Positions 5,700 to 13,294 of a DNA stretch of 39,805 nucleotides are shown here, piece by piece (the stretch's first letter is position 1; each line of letters starts with the position of its first letter). The notes beneath the pieces were generated by a model. It did not search any database, was not told where the DNA came from, and was given only the letters and a program-made list of their open reading frames with translations. The stretch covers positions 1-39,805 of IMG/VR virus record IMGVR_UViG_3300029827_000042. One strand, 5' to 3'. The translations under genes and the position numbers were made by a program. This stretch comes from a virus.

Positions 5700-6470
5700 T
5701 TAAACATTCTGAGGCTCTAATGCCATTCGATTGCCGACTGACATTTTTCGGTTATACAGATCATTGATCAGAACGTTGCGCGCATTTTCTACGTTATTGT
5801 AGCTATTGGCACGGATCAACTCATCTGGATGCATATTGATCTTGCGCATCATATGTTCATGATCGTAATCTATACGGGCTATTGTGGTCATAATCGACCA
5901 CTGTAATGCCTTGGTCATATATTTTTTATTGGAGTAGTATCTAAAGGCTTCTTGTATGTCTTTAAAGTAACCACAAAAGAGTTCGATTGTCGGAAACGTA
6001 TATTTTAAAGTTATTGTGCCGGACTTGAAATCTCTGCTCACTTTACGGAAGTCACCGCCAGTAAAGGTGGAGTTAAAACAGGATAGTGAGACTTGATATT
6101 CTTTGATCATCCTATCGATAAATATATAAGTTACGTTTCCTTGCTTCACGAAAAAATGAAGGTGATCCTCTTGCGACCAATTCTTATTCCCCACATTCAA
6201 CAAATGTACATCATTGACTTCTGGATCCGCATCAATAATATAGTATATAATCAGTTCGTGTTCCTTCGCGATCTGCAGGCGATGTTGTCCGTCTATGACT
6301 TCCATGTCGGGCGAGACGATAATGGGGTTATACTTAAGTTTATTTCGCTTAAGGATCACTCTTTCAAGTTCTCGATTAACTGTGATTTTTCGATTCTCTT
6401 CTAGGAGAATAAATTTGTCGTAATCGTTGGTTTCGTATACGATTATGCTAGTTACGTTGGTAAATGTCAT
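5700..6470 (-). CDS. ParB-like (DGQHR) domain protein
   Basis: A 256-residue protein with the ParB/sulfiredoxin-superfold signature VIDGQHRLQIAKE (DGQHR at 60-64), preceded by a beta-rich segment. The remaining part is helical and has no recognised domain. ParB-type domains occur in partition proteins, DNA nucleases and modification-linked proteins. Start at 6470 because AAGGAATCGTC precedes that ATG; the frame is open upstream to 6548. It is on the same strand as rep and 161 bases behind it, which suggests a plasmid-style partition or regulatory role (inference). Confidence 0.7.
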   Translation of the reverse strand: MTFTNVTSIIVYETNDYDKFILLEENRKITVNRELERVILKRNKLKYNPIIVSPDMEVIDGQHRLQIAKEHELIIYYIIDADPEVNDVHLLNVGNKNWSQEDHLHFFVKQGNVTYIFIDRMIKEYQVSLSCFNSTFTGGDFRKVSRDFKSGTITLKYTFPTIELFCGYFKDIQEAFRYYSNKKYMTKALQWSIMTTIARIDYDHEHMMRKINMHPDELIRANSYNNVENARNVLINDLYNRKMSVGNRMALEPQNV

Positions 6471-6590
6471 GACGATTCCTTGTAAGTTAAATTTTATGCA
6501 CTTTTGAGTATACAAGGATCCATTTTTCATTTCAATGAGGAATTTCATTTTTTATCAAATTTGGTTGTGCCTCTAAACCGTTGCTTACAT

Positions 6591-6599
6591 TTATCCACT
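6591..6599 (+). promoter_or_regulatory. DnaA-box-like site
   Basis: TTATCCACT matches the DnaA-box consensus TTATCCACA at eight of nine positions and lies just downstream of rep. A single near-match in AT-rich DNA is weak evidence, but its place beside the initiator gene is suggestive. Confidence 0.25.
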
Positions 6600-6631
6600 T
6601 CTTCGATCCATCATTTCTTTTTCAGCCTCAT

Positions 6632-7501
6632 TCATTTTATTTCTACTCCTAGTTTTTCAAATTTTCTTATTACATCAATTTTAAAATCCCTATCCGAAAT
6701 TGATAATACTTCACATTTCATACCGCCTGAAAACTCAATATAAGACTCTCCAACGACGATTCTAACTCCTTGGAGTACTTTGTTGTCATAATGAATTAAA
6801 TGATCTAAAAAGCCCTTATTTGACCTCGATAGATCCTCTGCATCTTCGTTATCAACCCAAAGATCCCATCTTGAGAGAACGGTTGATAATCCTACCGCAT
6901 CAGATGCTCTAGTCTTCCATGCTAAAGTTCTCTTAACGGCAAGTTCAAGTTTTTCTTCATCATGGTACTTCATCAGATTTCTACGAAGGTCATCAGGGAT
7001 TTCTAGCTTTAATAGACAGGAAAAAACAACAACCGCGTTATTGTTTATTTCTTTTCCTTTAGAAGGTTTTCCTTTATACCCCTCATTTTTGAGGGGTTCT
7101 ATGAACCCCTCATTTTTGAGGGGTTCTATGATACCCTCAGAATTGAGGGGTTCGGTAAAATTATTTGAAGGATTCTCAAAGATGAAAATTTTACGCTTCC
7201 TTTTCCACTTGAATTTATCTTTATTCTCCATTGTACAAGGTACGCTTTTGGTATCTCTTCTTATGAAGCCTTCTTTCTCAAGAAGCATGTTCCATCTCTC
7301 GATTGTCTTTATCGAAACACCTTTCATTTTTGCGAGCTGTTCATCAAAAGCAAAGCAATACCCAAATTTATTTGAGAGAACAACAAGCTCTCCGAAATAG
7401 ATTTTTGCTTCGGGCGGTATATTCTTACATTCTCGGATAGGAGATTTTAAGATTGCGTATTCTGGTAATAAGATTTCTTTCAATTCTGACATTTCTGACA
7501 T
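6632..7501 (-). CDS. Helix-turn-helix replication initiator
   Basis: A 289-residue protein. Residues about 30-85 form a winged-helix DNA-binding domain with QLAKMKGVSIKTIERW followed by LLEKEGFIRR, as in phage and plasmid replication initiators of the lambda O/RepA type. Residues 115-144 are a repeat region (IIEPLKNEGFIEPLKNEG) encoded by palindromic 27-bp DNA repeats, so the origin probably lies within the gene. The C-terminal half resembles no domain I can name. AAGAGG is correctly spaced before the ATG. Confidence 0.75.
   Translation of the reverse strand: MSEMSELKEILLPEYAILKSPIRECKNIPPEAKIYFGELVVLSNKFGYCFAFDEQLAKMKGVSIKTIERWNMLLEKEGFIRRDTKSVPCTMENKDKFKWKRKRKIFIFENPSNNFTEPLNSEGIIEPLKNEGFIEPLKNEGYKGKPSKGKEINNNAVVVFSCLLKLEIPDDLRRNLMKYHDEEKLELAVKRTLAWKTRASDAVGLSTVLSRWDLWVDNEDAEDLSRSNKGFLDHLIHYDNKVLQGVRIVVGESYIEFSGGMKCEVLSISDRDFKIDVIRKFEKLGVEIK
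7079..7159. repeat. Three 27-bp palindromic iterons inside rep (candidate origin)
   Basis: Direct repeats of 27 bp begin at 7079, 7106 and 7133. Each contains an inverted repeat CCCCTCA-4-TGAGGGG (7079-7085/7090-7096; 7106-7112/7117-7123; a slightly degenerate third at 7133-7139/7144-7150) followed by TTCTATGAA or a variant. Iterons within the initiator gene are the lambda ori/O arrangement. Each unit encodes nine residues, so the protein repeat is a by-product of the DNA repeat. Confidence 0.8.
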
Positions 7502-7527
7502 GGTAACCTCTTAAATAATTATTATTA

Positions 7528-7557
7528 TTGAAAAAATTCACCCTGCCGTGCTAAATT
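7528..7557 (+). promoter_or_regulatory. Candidate promoter for the terminated leader RNA
   Basis: TTGAAA (7528-7533) and TAAATT (7552-7557) with an 18-base spacer form a fair sigma70 pair on the + strand. A promoter is needed somewhere upstream because a strong + strand terminator follows at 7652 and all genes to the left are on the - strand. Confidence 0.4.
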
Positions 7558-7563
7558 AGTTGC

Positions 7564-7680
7564 CTAAATCGTGCAGATTTTGGTACACTAATCTCAACCT
7601 GGCAGGGTTGATTTCTTAATGGCAACGTTATAAGGTTGCCACTTTCTTACTGGCTATCCTACCTGGATAGCCTTTTTTTT
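7564..7680 (+). ncRNA. Putative short RNA antisense to the rep leader
   Basis: A + strand transcript starting near 7564 and ending at the terminator would be about 115 nt and contain no credible gene. It carries a GGCAAC/GTTGCC hairpin (7621-7640) plus the terminator stem. It is fully complementary to the predicted rep mRNA leader, as in plasmid copy-control RNAs. The alternative is an attenuated leader of the virion operon, comparable to the lambda 6S/tR' arrangement. The 5' end is a guess. Confidence 0.4.
7652..7680 (+). terminator. Rho-independent terminator in the divergent region
   Basis: Stem GGCTATCC (7652-7659) pairs perfectly with GGATAGCC (7665-7672), loop TACCT, followed by eight T. 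This is a textbook + strand terminator although no + strand gene lies just upstream, hence the proposed short RNA. Confidence 0.88.
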
Positions 7681-7684
7681 CCAA
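7656..7684 (-). promoter_or_regulatory. Candidate rep promoter
   Basis: Read on the - strand, TTGGAA (7679-7684) and TAGGAT (7656-7661) are separated by 17 bases. Each matches four of six consensus positions. Transcription would begin near 7650 and give a structured leader of about 150 nt, containing a long-range stem (ACCCTGCC with GGCAGGGT, 7540-7547 and 7601-7608) before the rep ATG. Confidence 0.3.
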
Positions 7685-7701
7685 CCAATTTAAAATTTAC
7701 A

Positions 7702-7729
7702 TTGCAAAGCCATTTACATTAAGTATAAT
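7702..7729 (+). promoter_or_regulatory. Promoter of the virion operon
   Basis: A perfect TATAAT (7724-7729) has TTGCAA (7702-7707) 16 bases upstream. Two TTTACATT direct repeats (7696 and 7713) overlap the promoter and may bind a regulator. Transcription would start about 13 bases before the first virion-operon ATG, downstream of the terminator. Confidence 0.65.
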
Positions 7730-7748
7730 GACCTATTCAAGGTAAAAA

Positions 7749-8072
7749 ATGGCATTTGAAGACAGACATCTTATACCAACAGCTATCACAGCTGCTAAGC
7801 CTGTGGAGGTTACATCAGGATCTCACGGACTTTCAAGAGGCCAGCGTGTGCGCGCTTCACGCTTCTATACAACTCCATTAGCCTCCGCAACCGGGATGGA
7901 ACAGCTCAATGATTGTGATTTTGTCGTTGAGAACGTGACTACTAACACTTTCGAGCTATATGATGTTTTCGGACAGCCGATCGACGGATCCACGTATACC
8001 GCCTTTGTGAATAACGGCCTTGGGCAATTCACGCTCACTGGGCCCACACTCCCTTACGAGAACGAGATTTAA
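7749..8072 (+). CDS. FCCH-like beta-domain protein, first gene of virion operon
   Basis: A 107-residue beta-rich protein with VTSGSHGLSRGQRVRAS, NDCDFVVENVTTNTFELYDV and GSTYTAFVNNG. This layout matches the FCCH-type module found in many phage structural proteins. The same module recurs at 14248-14952, where a 28-base stretch of DNA is identical. AAGG precedes the ATG. It is probably a virion or decoration component; no direct evidence of its location. Confidence 0.65.
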   Translation: MAFEDRHLIPTAITAAKPVEVTSGSHGLSRGQRVRASRFYTTPLASATGMEQLNDCDFVVENVTTNTFELYDVFGQPIDGSTYTAFVNNGLGQFTLTGPTLPYENEI

Positions 8073-8080
8073 GGAATATA

Positions 8081-8251
8081 ATGGAAGAATCAAGCTGTGA
8101 GAACTGTAAAAACAAATTCGGAAAGTTAGAGTTTTATTCTCATCTTAAGGACCCGAACAATAATATTTGGTTATGTGAGGATTGTGCGGATCTTCCGTTA
8201 AGCCAAATAAAAAGGAAAAAAAAACGTGAACTCAGAAGAATTGATCAATAG
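8081..8251 (+). CDS. Small zinc-ribbon protein
   Basis: A 56-residue protein starting MEESSCENCKNKFGKLEFY. It has two Cys-x2-Cys knuckles (CENC at 6-9, CEDC at 32-35) and a basic tail (QIKRKKKRELRR), consistent with a zinc-binding nucleic-acid-associated protein. AAGGAATATA precedes the ATG. It lies directly before the large terminase gene, so a packaging or regulatory role is possible. Confidence 0.6.
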   Translation: MEESSCENCKNKFGKLEFYSHLKDPNNNIWLCEDCADLPLSQIKRKKKRELRRIDQ

Positions 8252-8299
8252 GAATTTTAATTATGGTAGCTGTTACTTCACCTGAGATTAAAAATTACT

Positions 8300-9814
8300 A
8301 TGAAGAATACACCGATTACAAACCAAAGCCAAGATGACATCGCTAGAGCAAACCTTGCTGATCGTCGATGGCGTCTCGCAAATTTATATAAAATCAAAGA
8401 TAAATATGGAGCCGTCGTTGATTTTGAGCCAAACTGGGCGCAAGATGAACTCCTAAAACCTCATTATTTAAATCTGATCCTCAAAGCGCGTCAGTTAGGC
8501 GTAACTACTTTCTTCAGCATTATGTTCCTGGATACATGTCTCTTTAACGATAACGTAAACGCCGCTATCATTGCCGACAATAAGGATGTTTCTCGGGAGG
8601 TTTTCATTGATAAAGTTAAGTTTGCTTACGATCACCTTCCTGAGTGGGTTAGGCAACTTTCTTCAGCAACTAGGGACAACGTTCATGAGCTTCGCTTTAG
8701 CAATGGTTCCGTTTTTCGTGTGGGTACTTCTTTGCGAGGAGGAACCGTTCAACTCCTTCATATTACAGAGTTTGCGAAGGTTTGCGTCGAAAATCCTAAA
8801 AAAGCTCAAGAGATTATGTCTGGTGCTCTCAATACCGTTCAGGCTGGTCAGTTTGCTTGTATCGAATCGACCGCACGAGGAAAAGATGGCTATTTTTATG
8901 ATATGTGTCAGACTGCTATGGAGCTTGAGAAAAGCGGAAAAGAACTGACTCCCCTAGATTGGAAGTTCTGGTTCTTTCCTTGGTGGAAGGAACCGATGTA
9001 TATGCTTAATGATGAAGATGTTAGGATATCTAAAGACTTTAAAGAATACTTTCTTCATCTAGAAAAGGATCATAATATCTTTCTAAGAGACGAGCAAAAA
9101 GCGTGGTATGTTAAAAAAGCCGAGGTTCAAATGGACGATATGAAAAGAGAGTTCCCTTCCACGCCGCAGGAGAGCTTCGAATCTGCTAATGAGGGTTTCT
9201 ACTTCGCCAAGCTTCTCTCAAGAGCGCGCCACGAAAAGCGTATGACTCGCATCCCTTACGATTCGCACGTCAAACAATTTTCGGCCTGGGATATCGGTTG
9301 GTCAGATTCCACTGCGATCTGGATTTTCCAAGTCGTCGGTAAAGAGATCCAGATGCTCGATTATTACGAGAACTCCGGAGAATCCCTGGAACATTACGAA
9401 AAATGGATAAAAAAACGACCATACAATATTGAGAAACACTTCCTTCCACACGATTCAGCTGGAAAAAGCGCGGCGACTGGACGAGCCTATGTTGATTATG
9501 CTCGTGAGATGGGACTTAAATGTGAAGTTCTGAAGATCGAACACAACAAATTGGTCGATATCGAGATGGTACGTCACATTATGCCAAGAGTATGGTTCGA
9601 CCAAGAGAACTGTGAAAAAGGTATTAAATGCTTAGAGAACTATCGCAAGGAATGGAATGATAAGCTCGAATGTTATCGAGAAAGACCTCTACATAATTGG
9701 GCCAGTCATGGGGTCGACGCTTTTATCTATGCCGTCAATGCAGTTAACAAAATGACCGGAAATTCAGGGCTAACTCCGGAACAATGGAAAGAGATCCGCA
9801 GAAAACATACTTAA
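8300..9814 (+). CDS. terL: Terminase large subunit
   Basis: A 504-residue packaging motor. ATPase domain: Walker A KARQLGVTT (62-70), Walker B LLHITEF (152-158) and a coupling-type CIESTARG (187-194). RNase H-like nuclease domain: first acidic motif AWDIGWSD (Asp331), LPHDSAGKS (Asp385) and the final GVDAFIYAV (Asp473). It translocates DNA into the prohead through the portal and cuts the concatemer. The candidate small subunit is far away at 37284. The start codon is the first ATG of the frame; the upstream ribosome site is weak. Confidence 0.95.
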   Translation: MKNTPITNQSQDDIARANLADRRWRLANLYKIKDKYGAVVDFEPNWAQDELLKPHYLNLILKARQLGVTTFFSIMFLDTCLFNDNVNAAIIADNKDVSREVFIDKVKFAYDHLPEWVRQLSSATRDNVHELRFSNGSVFRVGTSLRGGTVQLLHITEFAKVCVENPKKAQEIMSGALNTVQAGQFACIESTARGKDGYFYDMCQTAMELEKSGKELTPLDWKFWFFPWWKEPMYMLNDEDVRISKDFKEYFLHLEKDHNIFLRDEQKAWYVKKAEVQMDDMKREFPSTPQESFESANEGFYFAKLLSRARHEKRMTRIPYDSHVKQFSAWDIGWSDSTAIWIFQVVGKEIQMLDYYENSGESLEHYEKWIKKRPYNIEKHFLPHDSAGKSAATGRAYVDYAREMGLKCEVLKIEHNKLVDIEMVRHIMPRVWFDQENCEKGIKCLENYRKEWNDKLECYRERPLHNWASHGVDAFIYAVNAVNKMTGNSGLTPEQWKEIRRKHT

Positions 9815-9876
9815 GTTAAAATTTTAACTTACCGATAAACCATGTGTCATGTTATCAAGTAAATTTTAAACTTGAT
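9812..9876. repeat. Two palindromes between terL and portal
   Basis: A 20-bp perfect palindrome (TAAGTTAAAA and its reverse complement, 9812-9831) includes the terL stop codon. It is followed by ATCAAGT/ACTTGAT (9854-9860, 9870-9876) around an A/T loop. There is no T-run typical of a terminator. They could be protein-binding sites or mRNA processing or translation-control hairpins between two genes needed in different amounts. Confidence 0.5.
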
Positions 9877-9886
9877 TCGCGGTGCT

Positions 9887-11992
9887 ATGTCGATATACAT
9901 CCCAGGCGGAACTGATAAAGTCTCCGAGTTCAATATCTTTTTCAATGATGCATATCGTGCAATGTCACCATATTACGTTCAGGCTCAAAAGGATTTGCTT
10001 GCGTATGCAGGGGATAACTGGACGAATGCTGAGAAAACGCAGTTGATACGTCAAAGGCGTATGGTTCTCGAGCTAAACAAAGTTCGTCGTATCATCAATC
10101 TATACTCCGGTTATGAAAGAGAAAACCGGACGTCTACGGTGATTTTTCCTCAAGAACAGAATGATCAAGTTACGGCTGATCAATTCTCTGAGGTGATGCT
10201 TGCTGTCTACAATAAGGCACAGAGCGAATATATCTTTTCAGAAGCTTTTGAGCATTCCCTTAAGACTGGTCTTGCTATCGTCGGTATGTACCTTGATTAT
10301 ACGAATGACAAAGTCAATGGCGACCTTAAATTCTACTGGAAGCCATTTAATTCAATAATTTTGGATCCATACTTTACGAAGCGTGACTTATCCGATTGTG
10401 ACCAAGCTGCTACGCGTGATCTTCTTGGACGTAACCGAGTAAAGGCTCTCCTTCCCCATGTTCCTGCGGAGATCATCGACGATCTTCCGACGGGAATACG
10501 GGATAACAAATTCCAATATCTAGGCAATTATCGCCAATTCAATTCCCAATACATTTCAAAACATTTACTTACTTATGATCAGCACTGGGTTCGCGAGACT
10601 ATCGAAGAGAAATTTGTGGTGGATCAGGAAACTGGCGAATCTGAACTTGTCACTGGAACGCCTGAAGAAGTGAGAGAACTCAAGCAGTTACTTATAGAGA
10701 ATCCACAATTCAAAATGATATCTGCTTACAAGGAAACTGTAAATCTGCGAATTATTGTTGGAGGACAACTTTTATATGACGGTCCCGATCCTACTGGCTT
10801 GGATACATATCCTTTCTTGCCTGTACTTGCTTATCACGAACCTGAGATTGATTCTTTCGAGTTAAAGATACAGGGTGTTGTCCGTTCGGTAAGAGATGCG
10901 CAACGTCAATACAATCGTCGCCATTCACAAATCATTGACATCATGGAATCCATTATCAACTCGGGATGGGTTCATAAAAATGGTGCTGTTGTTGATCCAG
11001 AGATGCTCTTTCAAACCGGTCAGGGGCGAAACATCGTAGTTAACCAGGACTTTGATGTGAATGGCGATCTTCGCGAGATTTCACCTCCACAGATCCCTCA
11101 AGGATACCTCGCTTATCAAGACATCATGGATCGAAATATCATGGAGATTCCGGGCGGTTCTGATGAGCTTCTAGGACTCTCATCTACAGGTGATGTGCAG
11201 GTATCCGGAAAGCTTGCTGAGGTGCGCGCTTCAAACGGTTTAAAGGGAAATAGAGGTCTCTTCGATAATTTCGAATACTTCCAAAAGCTGTTTGGTGGCC
11301 TTACAATGAAGGGTATTCAGAAGAACTTCACTCCAGGAAAGGTTCAACGGCTAATCAACCAAGAGCCTACGGAAGAGTTCTTCTCTAAGTCATTCGAGCA
11401 ATTCGATTGCGTTATCAAATCTATTGCTAAGACGCAGACGCAACGTGAGGCTTACTATTATCAACTTCTACAACTTCGTTCTATCGGGGTACCTATTCCC
11501 GATGATGAACTTATTTCTGCTGTTCCGCTACAAGGCAAGACGAATCTCATCAAGAAAATGGCAGAGATGGAAGAGCAGAAGAAAGCAGCTATCGAACAAG
11601 AGATGAAAGACAAGTCTCTACAAGATCAACTCATTGCAAGTACTACAGATCAGAATCTCGCTCTCGCTCAAGAAAGACGTGCTCGTGTGCTATCTGATCT
11701 CGGATTGGCCAGAGAACGCGTATCCGAAGCACATCTCAATCAGACAAAAGGTTTACTCAATAACGCTAAAACGATCGCCGAGATGGAAGACATGAAGCAA
11801 GGGCGTTTTATTGAGATGTTAAAGCTCGCATCGGAGGTTCAAGTAAATACAGCCGATGTAGAAGAACAATTGGATAACGACATGGAAAGATCACGGCAAA
11901 TGATCGACCAAGCCGGCATCCTTAATCAACAACAGGCTCCTCCTCCTGGAATGGAACAGGGGCCGCAAAACATGGGAGGCCTCAATGGCTAA
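9887..11992 (+). CDS. Portal protein (P22-like podoviral family)
   Basis: About 701 residues, the size of P22-type portals. The N-terminal part carries RRIINLYSGYERENR and KTGLAIVGMYLDY, and a middle part YNRRHSQIIDIMES. The C-terminal third is a long Gln/Glu-rich helix region (barrel-like), ending in a Pro/Gly/Met tail. The dodecameric portal would form the DNA channel, dock the terminase and nucleate head assembly. The ATG at 9887 is preferred to a TTG at 9872. It follows terL and precedes the scaffold and capsid genes in classic order. Confidence 0.88.
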   Translation: MSIYIPGGTDKVSEFNIFFNDAYRAMSPYYVQAQKDLLAYAGDNWTNAEKTQLIRQRRMVLELNKVRRIINLYSGYERENRTSTVIFPQEQNDQVTADQFSEVMLAVYNKAQSEYIFSEAFEHSLKTGLAIVGMYLDYTNDKVNGDLKFYWKPFNSIILDPYFTKRDLSDCDQAATRDLLGRNRVKALLPHVPAEIIDDLPTGIRDNKFQYLGNYRQFNSQYISKHLLTYDQHWVRETIEEKFVVDQETGESELVTGTPEEVRELKQLLIENPQFKMISAYKETVNLRIIVGGQLLYDGPDPTGLDTYPFLPVLAYHEPEIDSFELKIQGVVRSVRDAQRQYNRRHSQIIDIMESIINSGWVHKNGAVVDPEMLFQTGQGRNIVVNQDFDVNGDLREISPPQIPQGYLAYQDIMDRNIMEIPGGSDELLGLSSTGDVQVSGKLAEVRASNGLKGNRGLFDNFEYFQKLFGGLTMKGIQKNFTPGKVQRLINQEPTEEFFSKSFEQFDCVIKSIAKTQTQREAYYYQLLQLRSIGVPIPDDELISAVPLQGKTNLIKKMAEMEEQKKAAIEQEMKDKSLQDQLIASTTDQNLALAQERRARVLSDLGLARERVSEAHLNQTKGLLNNAKTIAEMEDMKQGRFIEMLKLASEVQVNTADVEEQLDNDMERSRQMIDQAGILNQQQAPPPGMEQGPQNMGGLNG

Positions 11993-12221
11993 AATGAAAT
12001 ATATGGAGAGTTATGGCAAGGGTTACAAGCCGCCAAGCGGCTCCGCAGGGGGTGAGGCCAAAGGGCAATTTTCCTCAAAAGGTAATCCGAGAAATGTGCC
12101 GAAAAAGGGTAGTGAAATCGGATCAATGTCTGATTACGGCATGAATGCTGATAAGGCAAAAGTCAAAATGCTCGAAAAAGAACAAGCACAGAATGAAAAA
12201 CTCAGAGGTATCGGATGCTAA
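11985..12221 (+). CDS. Hypothetical head-region protein
   Basis: A 78-residue basic, Gly/Ser/Lys-rich, probably disordered protein (MAKMKYMESYGKGYKPPSGS at the start, charged helix at the end). It overlaps the portal stop by 8 bases and the next gene by 7, so it is translated with the portal. No family recognised. Confidence 0.6.
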   Translation: MAKMKYMESYGKGYKPPSGSAGGEAKGQFSSKGNPRNVPKKGSEIGSMSDYGMNADKAKVKMLEKEQAQNEKLRGIGC

Positions 12222-12574
12222 TTCTTCCTAAAGGTCACATCCAAGATGAACATGAGAACACAAAAAAGGGCCTTCGGGACCAGTTCAATGTACAGCTTGA
12301 GAAGATCTTAAATGAGAATAGCAAAATCGATAAATATTGGATTTTGGGGAAGATTAAATTCCCCGAAGAGTTTGGTGGAAAAGTTGGTCGCATGTTTCTT
12401 CAGGGATGTTTGGAAAAGCCTCCTGTCGTAGCGAACTCTTTTTTGTACGAGGTTGATAGTCGCTCTGGGAAAAAAACCCTTTTATGGGTGATGAATCCGG
12501 ACGGATCTCTTCGTTTACCAACTCTTAACAAAACGGTGTCAATAAACACCAAGAAGTCGGGCGTATTAATCTAG
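12215..12574 (+). CDS. Hypothetical head-region protein
   Basis: A 119-residue mixed alpha/beta protein beginning MLILPKGHIQDEHENTKKGL. The middle contains KIKFPEEFGGKVGRMFLQ. An AGAGG site lies upstream and it overlaps the preceding gene. Its place between portal and scaffold suggests a head-assembly role, but nothing in the sequence shows one. Confidence 0.6.
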   Translation: MLILPKGHIQDEHENTKKGLRDQFNVQLEKILNENSKIDKYWILGKIKFPEEFGGKVGRMFLQGCLEKPPVVANSFLYEVDSRSGKKTLLWVMNPDGSLRLPTLNKTVSINTKKSGVLI

Positions 12575-12625
12575 GTCGCCGCTAGACAGGGTCGCCGCCA
12601 ATATCGGGCGCTTACGGGAGTAAAT

Positions 12626-13276
12626 ATGAATGAAACAGAAGAACAAGCAGCCCCTGCCTCCGAGGACGTTGCAGTTAATATGGACGAGACTCAAAGCCAA
12701 GACGAAAAACCTGCTAGACAGGTTCCTTTGGAAGCCCTTGAAAAAGAGCGAAAGAAACGTCAAGAGGCAGAGGTACAAGTGCGACTCTACGAAGAACTCG
12801 CGAAACGTGCAAAAGAAGCACAGGCGGCACCTGAAGAGAACCCCGAAGATGACGAAGAATTAGTCAACCGAGGAGATCTCAGACAGTTTCACAAGAAGCT
12901 GACATCTCAGGAGTTCCAAGCGATTAAGCGTGAAGTTGCAGAAGAAACCTTTAAGGAGTCTCGGCCAGAGGCAATTCAGTTGGTAAATAGCCATCTGAAA
13001 GAGATTTTAGAAAAAAAGCCTTGGCTAGCGGATTCGATTGAAAACGCACCTAATCGTTATGCGAGAGCTTACGAGATTGTACAAGATTATATGCCACAAG
13101 TGATTGCTAAGAATACAAAATCATCAGAGGCTAAAAAGATTGTAGAAAACGCTTCGAAGCCTGGATCACCGGCAGCCGCTGGAAAGTCACAGAATTTGAA
13201 TAGCGCGGATTATCTCAGAAGCATTGCTGGTACGAAAGAGTTTGGTGAATATCGGAAGAAGCTACTTGGGCGATAA
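12626..13276 (+). CDS. Scaffold-like head assembly protein
   Basis: A 216-residue very acidic, Glu/Lys/Gln-rich protein with a disordered N-terminus and a coiled-coil segment around ALEKERKKRQEAEVQVRLYE. Its place directly before the major capsid gene and its composition fit a scaffolding protein, which organises the prohead and then leaves. The 51-base gap upstream contains a GGTCGCCGC direct repeat (12575 and 12590 areas), GC-rich compared with the surroundings. GGGAG precedes the ATG. Confidence 0.65.
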   Translation: MNETEEQAAPASEDVAVNMDETQSQDEKPARQVPLEALEKERKKRQEAEVQVRLYEELAKRAKEAQAAPEENPEDDEELVNRGDLRQFHKKLTSQEFQAIKREVAEETFKESRPEAIQLVNSHLKEILEKKPWLADSIENAPNRYARAYEIVQDYMPQVIAKNTKSSEAKKIVENASKPGSPAAAGKSQNLNSADYLRSIAGTKEFGEYRKKLLGR

Positions 13277-13294
13277 ACCTATAGGAGCAATTTC

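Noticed and set aside
6504-6743. Open frames of 60 to 130 codons opposite rep, parB-like, tail hub and fibre genes
   Set aside because: They lie fully within well-supported genes on the other strand and lack ribosome sites; they are shadows of biased codon use.
7079-7159. Possible CRISPR array
   Set aside because: The repeats are directly adjacent at a 27-bp period with no variable spacers, and they lie inside a coding gene.
7596-7610. CAACC/GGTTG mini-hairpin as an independent structure
   Set aside because: It competes with the longer ACCCTGCC/GGCAGGGT pairing and is too short to stand alone, though the two could be alternative folds.
8263-8337. A 24-codon ORF between the zinc-ribbon gene and terL
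   Set aside because: It overlaps the terL start, has no good ribosome site and shows no recognisable sequence; terL translation explains the region.
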